This document shows positions 12,103 to 23,209 of a stretch of DNA of 64,000 nucleotides, piece by piece (positions within the stretch are counted from its first letter, which is position 1; each line of letters begins with the position of its first letter). Source of the DNA: Cryptomeria japonica (Eukaryota; Streptophyta; Pinopsida; Cupressales; Cupressaceae); NCBI RefSeq assembly GCF_030272615.1, contig NC_081413.1, forward strand, positions 332,484,302-332,548,301, given 5' to 3'. The translations under genes were made by a program, and so were the position numbers. The notes beneath the pieces are model-generated. The model did not search any database and was not told the DNA's origin. It was given only the letters and a program-made list of their open reading frames with translations.

Positions 12103-13273
12103 TCAAACTTTCTTGTTATATCCTCTAGACATTCTCTTCTGATACACTCTGAGATGATCAAACGCCACTTGCTGACGCTCATCCAGCAATTCGAATTCTT
12201 GCAATCTAGATATTCTATGATCTTCATCAGTAACAAGACCTTGCAAAGAAACTCTTAGAGATGGTATTTCTACTTCAATAGGTAATACTGCTTCGGACCC
12301 ATACACCAAAGAGAAAGGTGTATCCCCAGTAGGTGTTTTGATACTTGTTCTATAAGCCCATAATGCAGGATTGAGCTATAGATGCCAATCTTTCCCGGAT
12401 TTGTTCACTGTTTTGTGCAAGATAGTCAGTAGGTTTTTGTTAGACGCCACAACTTATCCATTACCTTGAGGGTAATATACCGATGACCAGTGTTGCTTTA
12501 TTTTTAATTTCTCACAAAGCTCGTCTAGATCTTTATTCTTAAACTGTCCGCCATTATTAGTCACGATGGACGAAGGTATCCCATACCCGCAAATGATATA
12601 GTTCAGGATGAACAAGGTGACTTGTTTACCGGTTGCTTTAATGAGCAGAACTACTTCTACCCACTTGGTGAAATACTCAGTGGCAGTGATGATGAATTTA
12701 TGTCCGTTGGATGAAGCAGGATATATCTGACCAATGAGATCAAAGACCCATTCCTGAAAAGGCCAGTGTGTTATAAATGGTATGAGGTCCCTTGCCGGGG
12801 CATGTATGAGATTTCCATGAAGCTGACATTTCTCACACGTCTTAGCAAATTTTATGACGTCTTTTTCCATGTCTGGCCAGTAGTAGTTTTCAAGCTAAAG
12901 TAAGACCATTTGAATGAGATACACAAATACCTTCATGAATTTCCGATAATGCACGTTTAGATTCTTTAGTTTCTAGACATCTAAGCAATGTACCATCCAA
13001 ACCTCATCTAAATAAATCGTTAGCTATGATAACATACCACAAAGCATTTCAATTTAGGTTTCTTTTCTCATTTTGGGTAAGATTTCCTAGGATAATTTGG
13101 TCGCATAGATGGGAATAGATCTGGCTATATCGGGATGAGTCGTGTCCAATAATAGAACAAACTATTTGGGTCTCAGGAGAATCATAAGCGAGGTAATATA
13201 AATCTTCCACCAGGAAATCAAAGCAAAAATTGGACTCCTGTAACTCAGGTATAGATGCCAAGGTAGCCATAGC
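12103..13273 (-). pseudogene. Element 1 integrase, decayed
   Basis: Integrase inserts retrotransposon cDNA into chromosomes. An HHCC-like start (EIHEGICVSH, then CEKCQ) is followed by the core. The first Asp is in VFDLIG. The second motif reads VTNNGGQF where family members have a TDNGGQF-like sequence, so Asp is replaced by Asn. The last catalytic motif reads GNG-stop-VVASN: a stop, and Val where the Glu should be. The part from about 13273 to 12893 is in a different frame from the sequence on both sides, so two compensating indels are present. Conserved ALWAYRTSIKTPTG and FSLVYGSEAVLP follow. Confidence 0.88.
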
Positions 13274-14151
13274 ATCGCTGCTTTGTTTGTGGATCTAGGA
13301 ATCTGTTGGAATGATACAAAAGCAAAATATTTCTTAAGATCATCAACCATTCTCTTATAAGGCATCAGTTTCTCATCTTGAGTCTGATATGTATCGTTGA
13401 TTTGATTAACCACCAACTGAGAATCTCCATAGATATACAATTGTGCAACCTTCCATTCAATAGCTAGTTTTATCCCATTCACCAAAGCTTCATATTCTGC
13501 AATGTTGTTTGTGCAAGGGAATAGAATCTTATAAGACTTTGGGATTGAATACTTCTGAGGAGTAATGAATAATATGCTAGCACCTGAACCATTTTGAGTA
13601 AAGGACCCATCAAAGAACATTTTCCAAGGTTGTTGAGTAAGGTGCATTATAGATTCATCTGGAAACTCTATGTGTAGCGGTTGAGTATTCTCAAGCGGAG
13701 ATTCAGCAAGTTGATCAGCAATTACCTGTCCTTTTATGGCTTTGTGTTCCACATATTCAATGTCAAACTCTGTAAGGATCATGACCCATTTTGCTAATCT
13801 TCCTGTAAGTGTTGCCTTATTGAGAAGATATTTGAGTGGATCAATTTTGGCCACTAGCTTGACTGAATGTGCTAGCATGTAGTGTCTCATTTTTTGTGAT
13901 GCAAAGACTAACGCCAAGCATGCTTTTTCTATTATAGTGTAGTTCATTTTATAAAACACCAATGTCCTATTGATGTAATAAATAACTCATTCCTTTTTGT
14001 TGTCATCCTATTGCACCAGAAGTGCCCCCAGTGATGAATCAGTTGCTGATATATATAAGATTAGTGGTTTACCCTGAATTGGTGGTATCAATATCGGTGG
14101 ATTTGACAAGTACTCTTTTATCTGCTGAAGATGTTGTTCGCACTGCTAATC
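13274..14151 (-). pseudogene. Element 1 RNase H plus second (archaeal-type) RNase H
   Basis: The first RNase H carries SLGALLVQ and the FASQKMRHYMLAHSVKL block. The second has KMFFDGSFTQNGSG (first Asp), NNIAEYEALVNGIKLAI (Glu) and YIYGDSQLVVNQIND (Asp). The last motif, normally NKAAD, is broken by a frameshift at about 13273. Two RNase H domains in tandem are typical of the Tat lineage. The frame is open from 13962; one or two stops lie between 13963 and 14151. Confidence 0.85.
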
Positions 14152-15465
14152 CTAGTTGTAAATTGCTCCTTTTCTCAATACTTTTGTGAAAGGTTGAGCT
14201 TTGTCTACTAGCTGAGAAATGAATCGTTTGATGGATTGGAGATGTCCCTGCAGACTTCTCCTTTGACTGATGTTCTTCGGAGGTGACATTTCCATTATAG
14301 CTTGAACCTTCTCAGGATCAACCTTGATTCCCTTCTTTGAAATGATATAGCCAAGTAGTTTACCAGATGTCACTCTGAATGCACACTTCGTTGGATTTAA
14401 CCGAAGTTTGAACTTTTCCATTCTATCGAGTATAGGACCTAGCTCTTGAATATGCGTTGATCTTTTCATATTCTTCACTAAGGTATCATCAACATAATCT
14501 TCCATATTCTTATGCATCATGTCATAAAAAATGGTTGTAACTGCCCTTTGATAGGTTGCTCATGCGTTCTTTAGCCCAAATGGCATGACGTTCCAGCAAA
14601 AGGTTCCCCATGCAGAGGTGAAAGCTGTCTTTTCTTGATCTCCAAGAGCTATTTTGATTTGATTGTATCCAAAGAATCCATCCATTAGTGAGTACATTTC
14701 ATTCCTAGAAGTCATATCGACTATCATATCAATATTTGGTAATGGAAAGTCATCCTTCAGACAGGCTTTGTTAAGATCTCTGAAGTCAGTACAAACTCTG
14801 ATAGACTTGTCTGCCTTTGACACAGGTACTATGTTTGAAATCCATTCGGCATAATCTATAGCTCTAATAAATCCAGCTTTGAGTAGTTTTTCTAGTTTAG
14901 CCTTGACTAATAGTGCTACATGCAGGTGCATCTTACGGATTTTTTGCTTAATTGGTTTTACTCCTGGTGTAATTGAAAGATGGTGCATAATAAGATCAGG
15001 ATCCAAGCCTGGCATATCAGAGTACGTCCATGCAAAGTTTTTTTTTTCTAAGAATAGCTGAGTGAACTCCTTCAATTCTTCTGCTAATAGTGATTGAGCT
15101 ACATGAATGATGTGTGGTGTCTCTTCACTCCCAATGTTCACTGGCTGAGTTGGCTCGATCAATATGGAGGACCTTTCTTGGAAATGACTTGGTAGTATAT
15201 CAAGTATCTCACCTTCAAGCTCCTCAGAGAGGTTTTCACCTTTAGGTACATCCTTTATTTTCTCTTTTTTAGATTTTGACACCGCCACAATGTGGTTTTC
15301 GCCATCAGATCTTTTATTTTTATTTTTCTTGTTTTTGCGACTAAGATACTTGATATCCACTTTAGTCATATTTTCACTATGTTCACTAGTGGAAGAGTCT
15401 ATAGGTTCGACTGCATTGAGATAATAGGCTAATGTATAGTCATTGGCAAAAGTAGGTATATTCAT
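14152..15465 (-). pseudogene. Element 1 reverse transcriptase, decayed
   Basis: Conserved RT blocks are in order: IRVCTDFRDLNKACLKDDFP, YSLMDGFFGYNQI, TAFTSAWGTFCWNVMPFGLKNA, then the YVDD active site at about 14485-14496 and GKLLGYIISKKGIKVDPEKV. A stop follows GLKNA near 14560, and another separates the RT from the RNase H. The catalytic Asp pair is kept; the loss of function is by stops. It is in one frame with the RNase H. Confidence 0.92.
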
Positions 15466-16379
15466 GGGCTAGTTTTGTAAAGTATAGTCAATCAATTCAG
15501 GATGTACTAAGGATAAATCTTGGATAGGTTCAAGAGCGTTCACGGTATTGTTATCACAACGGTGGATCGAAAAGTTGAGTTCCAGAAGAATACCTTACGT
15601 AAGTGTCTCGAGACCAGGAAGAGTCAGATCGTGATTATTAAAGTTCATGTTAATATTTAGTTGATCTAATCTGATAGACATATTTGTAACATCGTTCACT
15701 ACGCCAGACTGGACGTCATATTGTGGTTTAACAGTGATAAGATCAGTAGACAAATTTTCATCATTTGTATCAGCTGATTCGGAATTTGAGGCTGAGTAGA
15801 TATCGTCTTGAATAAGATTGTCATGAAAGTCATCGGATGAAGTTTCCAAGTCTTCTTCAGGTGATTTAGTAAGCATATGTATGGTATCAGTACCAACATC
15901 TTTAATGTTGCAACTTCCTTCATGTTCTGGTTCATTTGTCATTGTATCTGACACACTTGTTGACATGATCTTGATATTTCTGTGATTTGTTGTCATCTAC
16001 TCCATTCAGCTTCTTCTAGACTGATAACTGGTTCTTATTCTGTAGCTTCCAAATCTTCTTGTGTAGTGCTATACCTGATTTGTTCTATTTTAGGATAGGG
16101 GTACATAGATGAGAAGCTTTCTGGTATTCTTCCTTCTTTCAGTCCTTGTTCATAATTTGCTTGTCTCTTTTGTCTAATTTCCTATATTTCTTTCTCTAGT
16201 TTTAGGCGCATCAGCTCTTGAGCATCATTTATGACATCGCTCGACTCGTCTGGAGTTTTTGTAGTGGATGTGTCTGAGAGGTGGTCAGGACTCCATTCAT
16301 ACTCATTTGAGTCAATCTCTGAATCATCTAATTGCTGCCTGCCAGTATATGTGATTGGAACTTTTAGTGGTGCAAACAA
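15466..16379 (-). pseudogene. Element 1 gag-pol linker, low complexity
   Basis: Remnant frames (16182-16379 and 15595-15996) encode acidic, Ser/Thr-rich sequence without recognised domains. 16379 is in the gag frame and 15996 in the pol frame, so a frameshift lies between about 16180 and 15996. Tat polyproteins often have a long poorly conserved linker before the RT. Confidence 0.6.
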
Positions 16380-16946
16380 TTATCTGATTCTTACTACTTC
16401 ATCTCTTATATCTTCTGGGACCTCAACTTCTTGTATTATTGTAGTTGATACCATCAAAGCTTGAGCACTGACTATTTCTTCTTTCTTGACTGCTGATTCA
16501 TTGTTCTCTTTTCTACACTTTGCTTTTGTTTGTTGAGTGTCTACTTCCTGTAATGTTAAAGGCGATATTCTTTTCTGCCACTTAGACTTAGAAACATGTT
16601 TATTATCTGATGTCTTTTTCAGATCGTAACCCATTCCAACCTTATCATTTGTGGATTTGGTTTGTAATTGAATTGGTTTAGTAATACCTTCCTTTTGTTT
16701 GCCCAAAGGACCAGTACCTGAGTACCCCATGCGTTGGATCATTTTGTAGCCAGGACCATATTGGTTTGAGGAAATCTCACAATGTTGTACATCCTCATTT
16801 TGACTATCTTGCTTAAAGAGCCAATTAAGAACATCATCTTCTTCTATTTCATCCACCAAGGAGGTAAAAGACTGTACAAAGAGACCATCATATATGGTAT
16901 TAGGAGCTGAAGTTTGTGTTCTCATAGCCTCTGATGGATTGCCCAA
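16380..16946 (-). pseudogene. Element 1 G-patch domain segment
   Basis: Residues about 61-105 of this open stretch (about 16631-16766) read NQYGPGYKMIQRMGYS then GTGPLGKQKEGI, matching the G-patch pattern of spaced glycines with a hydrophobic core. G-patch is a short glycine-rich motif of RNA-processing proteins. In host proteins it activates DEAH helicases or binds RNA; in retroelements its role is not settled. It lies between protease and RT in the same frame as gag and protease. Confidence 0.75.
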
Positions 16947-17462
16947 CTATTTTGGTGATGGAGGGAGAGAAACTAATGAAAGTACCGATTCTATCTTGTA
17001 GCCATCCATGCTGGTATTTGTAATCTTCAACCTCTTTTCTAAGTCTTTCATTAGTGCTTCTAGATCTGCATTTGGAGAGGCTGCCCTATTATGAGGCACA
17101 AAAGTATCTTCAGGAATACTGACTTCAGTTCCATTATAAGGAAACTTTAAGCATTGATGGTATGTTGACGGTACTGCCTTCATTTCATGAATCCATGGCC
17201 TGCCCGGTAATATATTATATGACAATGGAATATCAAGAACTTGGAAAAGAACATCTCTCTCTACCGGTCCCACTCTGATTGGTAATGACACCAGACCTTT
17301 AGAAGTCCTTTCTTCTTCATCATAGGCTTTTATTGTTATTTTCTTGCCAGGATCAATGACATTTTCAGAGAATCCTAGTTGTGTAAGCAGACTGTAAGTA
17401 CAGATATTCAACCCCGCGCCTCCATCTATCAAAACACGTTTGACTCTGTGTTTGTGGATCAT
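16947..17462 (-). pseudogene. Element 1 aspartic protease
   Basis: RVKRVLIDGGAGLNICTYSL carries the catalytic Asp in an hhD-G-G setting, followed by DIPLSYNILPGRPWIHEMKA, a block well conserved in plant Gypsy proteases. The 171 codons are open and in the same frame as gag. It would process the polyprotein; it is flanked by stops on both sides. Confidence 0.82.
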
Positions 17463-19637
17463 GGCTTAAATATGCAATGGCTGGTTATGTGGATGATTTA
17501 GTGAGTTATCATCTTCTTCAGAGAAGGTCAGTTAGTGGGGTGAAGTCAGATGACCCACCATAGATTGAAACCGATCAATGTCTAAATCTTTTGGAACATT
17601 GGAGGTGAGCAATGCTTTGTCTAGGATCTATTTGTGAGAAGATGAGAGTTTTAGCAATTCAAAGATTGAGATTTGAGCATTTGTCCTTTTCAACTATTCA
17701 ACGACACTATATCCAGAAGATGATGATGAAGTTAACCTTTTAAATTTGTCCAAGGTTGATTCTTTTTGTTTGTTTGGCAAGGCTGATGGGTTTGATGTTG
17801 CTTGAGCCGGGTCGGAAGAACTAGCTCCTTGGAGGGAGACTTTCTTTTGAGAATGGGTGAGAGCTCTTGCATATCATGATTCATTTGGTTTATCTTGGAC
17901 TATAATCACATTGCAATATTTTGAGTAGGAAGGCTCAATCATGTTGATAACGTTGTCCTGACTAGCATAAGTATAATTTACCTTGGCACCTCCTTTGGTC
18001 TTTGAAGAATCACCTTGTTCATAAACAGGCAAAGGGTCTTTAAATGCTTTATGATCTACATTAGTCAATTGATTCCCAACAACCACTTTACCAACATCTA
18101 TGAGTTCTTGAATCTCATGTTTTAGCTTCATGCAATTATTAATGTTATGACCTTTATTCCAATGGAAATCACAGTATTCATTTTCTCTCCACCATCTTGG
18201 TTTGACATCTGGATCATATGGTCTGGAGTTATCTAGTAGCATTATCAATTTGTTTGCCAATAGAGTTTTGAAAGTGGATTCATAAGATTCTTTGAGAGGA
18301 GTAAAATCACGCTTAGGTTTGGAAAGCCAAGGCTTTTCTTTGAACCATTCCTTTGTTTTCTTTGGTAGATTTTCTGCTGCAGCCTCAATGGCTTTAAGTG
18401 CTTGTGTACCACTAGCCAAGTTGAATATTGTGGATTTTGAGTTGGCTTTGACAGTGTCTACTACTCCATCATTAACAAAATTCTTGTTATTGTCTCTGGC
18501 AAACTTCTAATACTTGTTATTCTCTTTAGAGCTAGATCCTGGTTGTGTTTCTTTCCAAGGTGTGATATCCCCCTTCTTTATGAGCACACCTTCCATTCGA
18601 ATGGCATTATATACCATTTTGTTAAATGATGGGTGTACTTGCATTTGTTTACTATATTTCAGTTCGGGGACCAAGTTATTGACAAATATATCCATTTTCT
18701 CAGAGTCTGGGATAGGTCATGGATACCTAGAGAACATCTTTCTCTAGTGTTGGAGGAAAGTAAGAAGAGGTTCCCCTGTTTTCTGTTGAGTATTACAAAG
18801 ATCGATCATAGTCACATGATGTCGAATGTTGTATGAATATTGTTGTAAGAATAGTTGGATTAGTTCTTCAAACATTTTTATTCCTTTGGGTAGACTTGAG
18901 AACCATTCCATTGCTTGACCCCCTAAACTCCTTGGGAAGAGGCACATGAGGTACGTTTGATCGTGCATGAACTCCATACAGGCAGCACAAAATTCCTTGA
19001 CATGATCTTGAGGATCTGAGGTACCATCATATTTGTCAAATTTTGGGATCTCCACTCATGAAGGAAATGGAGGCATGTATAAATTCTTGTCAAATGGAAA
19101 GGGACATATTGTTTCCAGAGAATATTGTTTTGGGGACTTGTCCTTATTCTTCAGTTCTGTGACTTCCATCCGTAAGGCTAGCAATTGTTTGTGTACCATG
19201 AGTATAGGAGAGTCTTCCTTTTTAGTATCGAGTGTCTGGACATCATATGCAGTAGGAAGTTTGGCACCTTGTTTTGCTAGTTCTAAGAAATAGTCTTCCT
19301 TCTCTTAGGTCATGATAGCTTTCATCATTTTTCTAAAGTCTTTGTCCTTTTGACAGTCAAGAATTTCTTTTTCTGGAGGTTTAGTGTCTTCATCAGTCTC
19401 ACTTGATGATGAGGAATCATTATCATTTCTGGGAATGTTATTATCGTCCTTGTTTCCATCATTGTGTTTCATCTCATGTATAGTGGGAGATTCAAGCTCA
19501 TAAAAAATTGGTCCACGTGATGACGACGATATGTCAGTGAGTGGATCCTTCACGTAGAATGGATTATCTTGATATTTGAAGGGTTGTTCTTTAACTTTGT
19601 CTTCTTTCTTGTGAGAACTCCTTGTTTGTGTAGGCAT
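17463..19637 (-). pseudogene. Element 1 gag, decayed
   Basis: The ATG at 19637 starts MPTQTRSSHKKEDK, a Ser/Asp-rich N-terminus. The core EIPKFDKYDGTSDPQDHVKE and AMEWFSSLPKGI (18744-19055) match Retrotrans_gag capsid proteins. A zinc-binding-like CDFHWNKGHNINNCMKLK lies near 18170. At least five stops interrupt it (ends at about 19305, 18744, 18507, 17874, 17463), but all pieces keep one frame with the protease and the G-patch. Gag and protease would therefore be one continuous product in the ancestor, without a frameshift site. Confidence 0.88.
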
Positions 19638-22070
19638 TTTTATGGATTAGTGTGACCTAAAGTTGTTTGTGATGCAGAGGTCAAGATCAATTTCAGAGCT
19701 AGTTGTTCTGCTTAGAGTATTGTTTGGGAGAAACAACTGAGATTCAGTCTGGTTTCAGGAAAGATCTATCCTGTATAAGATGTATATCTAAGTTGATTCT
19801 AAGCATAGTGTAAGATTCAGTCTGGTTTCAGGAATGATCTATCCTGTATAAGATGTTATCTAAGTGACTAAAATTTCATAGGTAGTTGATTGAACTAGCT
19901 GAAAGATGATCGACCAAATCGTGAAACACAAATGGCAGAGGTACACTGTCTTGATCTGTTTATGATCAGGAATGATAACCAGTATTATGTTCACTGTAGA
20001 ATGTTTTTAGGCAAGTTTGACTGTTCTGTTCTGACAAAACCAGAGACTCATACGATAGTATTTTCTGAACCGGATGATAATTTAGCAGTTTTAGGACGAC
20101 AAAAGTTCTATTTTGTACGAGTTGCTGTCTCTTACCGTATGACAGATGGGTATGTGCAGGATGACAAAAGACTCATAGCAGTTCTGTTTCGTATGACACA
20201 TGATACAGAACCAGATGATAGATTAAAATGACTCATACGACATAGGATCAGTTCTAGAACGACAAACCAGAAGACTCATATGAGACAGAATCAGGTGCAA
20301 CACGATAAATTATTAGACTCATACGACTGTTCACAGGATAGATACTTAAAATTATGAGTTTTTTGGATTGCTGAGTATGACCATTGAGTATGACCAATTC
20401 TGAAATAGATTGATTTTTTACCAAGATAGACTAGTTTTGGACAGAATTCTGACTTAGGCTAAACTAGTTTCTGATACGGACAGAGTTTTGACTTAGGATG
20501 AACAAGTTTCTGACGTGGACATAGTTTCAACTTAAGATGGACAAGTTTCTAACACGGATAGAGTTTCGACTTAAGATGGACAAGTTTTTGACATGGATAG
20601 AGTTTTGACTTAAGATGGACAAGTTTTTGACACGGACAAAGTTTCAACTTAGGATGGACTAGTTTCTGACATAGACAGAGTTTCGACTTAGGATGGATAC
20701 GTTTCTGACATGGACAAAGTTTCAACTTAAGATGGACAAGTTTCTGACACGGACAGAGTTTCGACTTAAGATGGATAAGTTTCTGACACAGATAGAGTTT
20801 CGACTTAGGATGGACTAGTTTCTGACATAGACAGAGTTTCAAATCACTGAGTTGTTTCTTGTCTTCTCCAATTTTGGTATTTCAATTTTTGTTTCAAGGA
20901 TGAAAACACAGAAAACAAGTAGTATGTATAGTGACTCTAATCACAACATGCAAACCCTAAAGAATTTTGTGAGGAAAGAAAACCTTTGCTTGTAGACTCA
21001 GGTACATGCCCAATAGCTAATCAGAATACGACTGCTGAGTCTCACGCAATGGATTCTCAACATCATATTATCCGACTCCAAACGCTAATGGGGGCACGAA
21101 ATGACAAGTATCTTGGGAGAGTTACTATCTCTCTTGCACAAAGATTATCCTCCTTTTGGAGATGAACCAGGTAGCTTCTAATTTTAATTGGAACTAGTCA
21201 GGGATCCATTCGGCGCGTCGAGGTATAAACTCAATTAAGAGGTCTCCCAGCCTTGAAAACCAAGGTTTAATATACCCGAAGATACAGAGGAGAGCTATTC
21301 CCGAGCACTGTCGTTGACTTGATTTTCATCAAATTGTGTTTATTTTATAGTGGGTTGGAGTACTTGGCATCTAGCTGTTCCCACTTAGGTTGTTCCCCTC
21401 ACACTGGCCGTAACGACTTTAAGAGTTTTTCAACCCCTCGGGAGGGCAGGGCTGCTAAAAATGTACAAATCTCAAACAAAGAAAAAGCCTCAAGGGTCTG
21501 GATTTCTGATTGTTTAGAAAAAGACAAGAGCATACTCTCCTACCTCTCAGAATCTTCTAAAAATACAAAAGACAGATTTGTTCTTTAACTAGATAGCAAG
21601 TTAGGTTCCTAAAAAAAATGAATTTAAATAATACACGATGTTTAGTCGATTCTCCTTAGGCAACCTGCAAAAACAATGAATTAGTAGTCATATTGTCTTT
21701 GTGCGATAAGCATATTCTTTGACAAGCGTTCTGCAAAAAAGATGATTAGGCTGTGAAAAATTCTAAGATAGACAGATAAATAGTCAGGGTCAGTCGTCAG
21801 AATAATAAAAAAATCATGAAAATTTGCCTCTTTTTAAAAAAAATTTTACCAGAAAATACAGAGTCGTACGACAGTATGAAAACTCATATGATACATGATC
21901 CCAACTCGTACGAGACAAGATTCCAGTTCGTACGACACCTGCAGTTTGTCATTTAAGCCAGTGGGAATTGTCGTACGAGATGTACGGACAAAAAATTGAA
22001 AAATCAAAAATCTGGAAAATAACAAAAAAAACAAGCAGTTAGTCTTGGAGGCCGAAAAATGTAGTCTTCT
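19638..22070 (-). other. Element 1 untranslated leader
   Basis: This 2.4-kb region lies between the PBS and gag. It holds a duplicated word of about 45 bp (near 19740 and 19811), words related to TCATACGAC and ACGACAAA at 20040-20340, the 39-bp tandem array and more TCGTACGA words at 21860-21985. The frame at 21319-21588 has no recognisable product. Long leaders are common in Tat elements. Confidence 0.6.
20413..20845 (-). repeat. 39-bp tandem repeat array, about 11 units
   Basis: The word ACTTARGATGGAC recurs at 20452, 20491, 20530 and 20569 and on to about 20845, always 39 bases apart, with CAAGTTTCTGACAYGGACAG between. As 39 is a multiple of three, one frame stays open for 97 codons (20549-20842), giving a Lys/Leu/Cys-rich 13-residue repeat. 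It has no start context and is probably not a gene. Confidence 0.92.
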
Positions 22071-22088
22071 GCCCCACGGTGGGCACCA
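22071..22088 (-). other. Primer-binding-site-like sequence of element 1
   Basis: The minus strand reads TGGTGCCCACCGTGGGGC. It begins with TGG, as a site pairing with a tRNA 3' CCA end does, and resembles PBS sequences of other plant Gypsy elements. It lies 20 bases inside the LTR end, where a direct junction is more usual. The tRNA was not identified. Confidence 0.6.
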
Positions 22089-22108
22089 GAGATGTGTGTG
22101 TGAAAAAG

Positions 22109-23209
22109 TGGTCTATAAGCTGCAAGCACAACACTTCAATTAAGTCATTATATGCATGGTTAATAATCAATAATCAATAAGTAATAAACCATAACAAAGC
22201 GACTAATTGCCTTCTAAAAGATGCGAGTATAAGATTGCTCTCAGATTGTTTTGAGCAATACTAGTGACTAGACTACACCAAGACGGAGGATTTAATCTAT
22301 ATGATATTAACTATATGGATGCAAGATGGATGAATAATTCAAGCAAATAATCAATTCAAGCAATAACGGATTCAAGCAATGATGAGTGAGTAAAATGGAT
22401 GCAAATAATCTAAAAAGCACAATAATCTTCAATGACTCCAGAGCGAAATTAGCGTGATAATAATCTCCAAGCGTGTTCTCAAATATCTCTCGGGTGAATT
22501 GAAATGAGAGCTGAAGATTGAATTTATAGAGAATCACAAAAAAGAAAAAGCTCAATTTAGGATTAATTGAAAATAATTGAGAAATCAGGTTCAGTTAACC
22601 TTGAGATAGATTCCAATTTTAGTTTAATTGAAATGTATTCAAATTAGAAGTCCAAGTTGCATTGGAAATAATAATAAATTAATTCCACGCACTTGTGATA
22701 AAAATAGATAATTCTTTTCAAGAAAAGAGTCTTTTCAATGCAACTGAACTTCTTTTTCTGAAAAGCTTTGAGTTCCAATTTTAGGGAATAATTCAATAAT
22801 TCAATTAAATTGATTTTCTGATTTCAAGTTCTAAATTTAGAAAAAGAAATAATATCTCAAGTTTGATTTTTCTCTCAATTCAATTTTTTTATTTAATTTC
22901 AATTCAACTCTTGTTTTGTAATTAATTCCTTTTGCATGATTAAATGACAATTTTATTAATTAATTAAATATACAAGGATATTTAATAAATTAAAATAGGA
23001 TAATTGATCAAAATGATATTCTTGGAAATGATTCAATTAATTAAATGGATATTTAATTAATATTGAGTAAATGATTTTCCATGTGATATTTGATGATCAA
23101 AGAATTAATAATGTGCTCAAGATTGATTTAATTGCCTTTGGTTAGGACCTTGGTGATGTTGTCGAGATTAGGGGCCCATGGTTTAGATGACCATTTTTAG
23201 GGTATTACA
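22109..23209 (-). repeat. Element 1 5' LTR
   Basis: This 1101-bp LTR has TGTAATACCC at 23209 on the minus strand and ends ...TATAGACCA at 22109. It is clearly diverged from the three left-hand LTRs by scattered substitutions and small indels, while those three match one another exactly. TATA-like sequence lies at 22521-22528. Confidence 0.92.

Larger units (their letters stand above)
1..23209 (-). mobile_element. Element 1: decayed Tat-like Ty3/Gypsy retrotransposon with tandem 3' ends
   Basis: Read on the minus strand, the order is LTR (22109-23209), PBS-like site, leader with tandem repeats, gag, protease, G-patch, RT, RNase H, second RNase H, integrase, antisense plant-mobile-domain-like ORF, and 3' region plus LTR repeated in tandem to the left edge. 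RT before RNase H before integrase is the Ty3/Gypsy order. The second RNase H and an extra ORF on the opposite strand are known for the Tat lineage. Every coding part has stops, and both the second Asp and the Glu of the integrase triad are changed, so it is not autonomous. It lies inside element 2. The left end is outside the window, so its target duplication cannot be checked. Confidence 0.85.

Noticed and set aside
20549-20842. Cys-rich 13-residue repeat protein as a real gene
   Set aside because: It lies in the leader of a retrotransposon within a tandem array, and no start codon context supports translation; kept only as an observation.
20040-22000. TCGTACGA words as a CRISPR-like or phage attachment array
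   Set aside because: Spacing and sequence are irregular, there are no unique spacers of constant length, and the setting is a plant retroelement leader.
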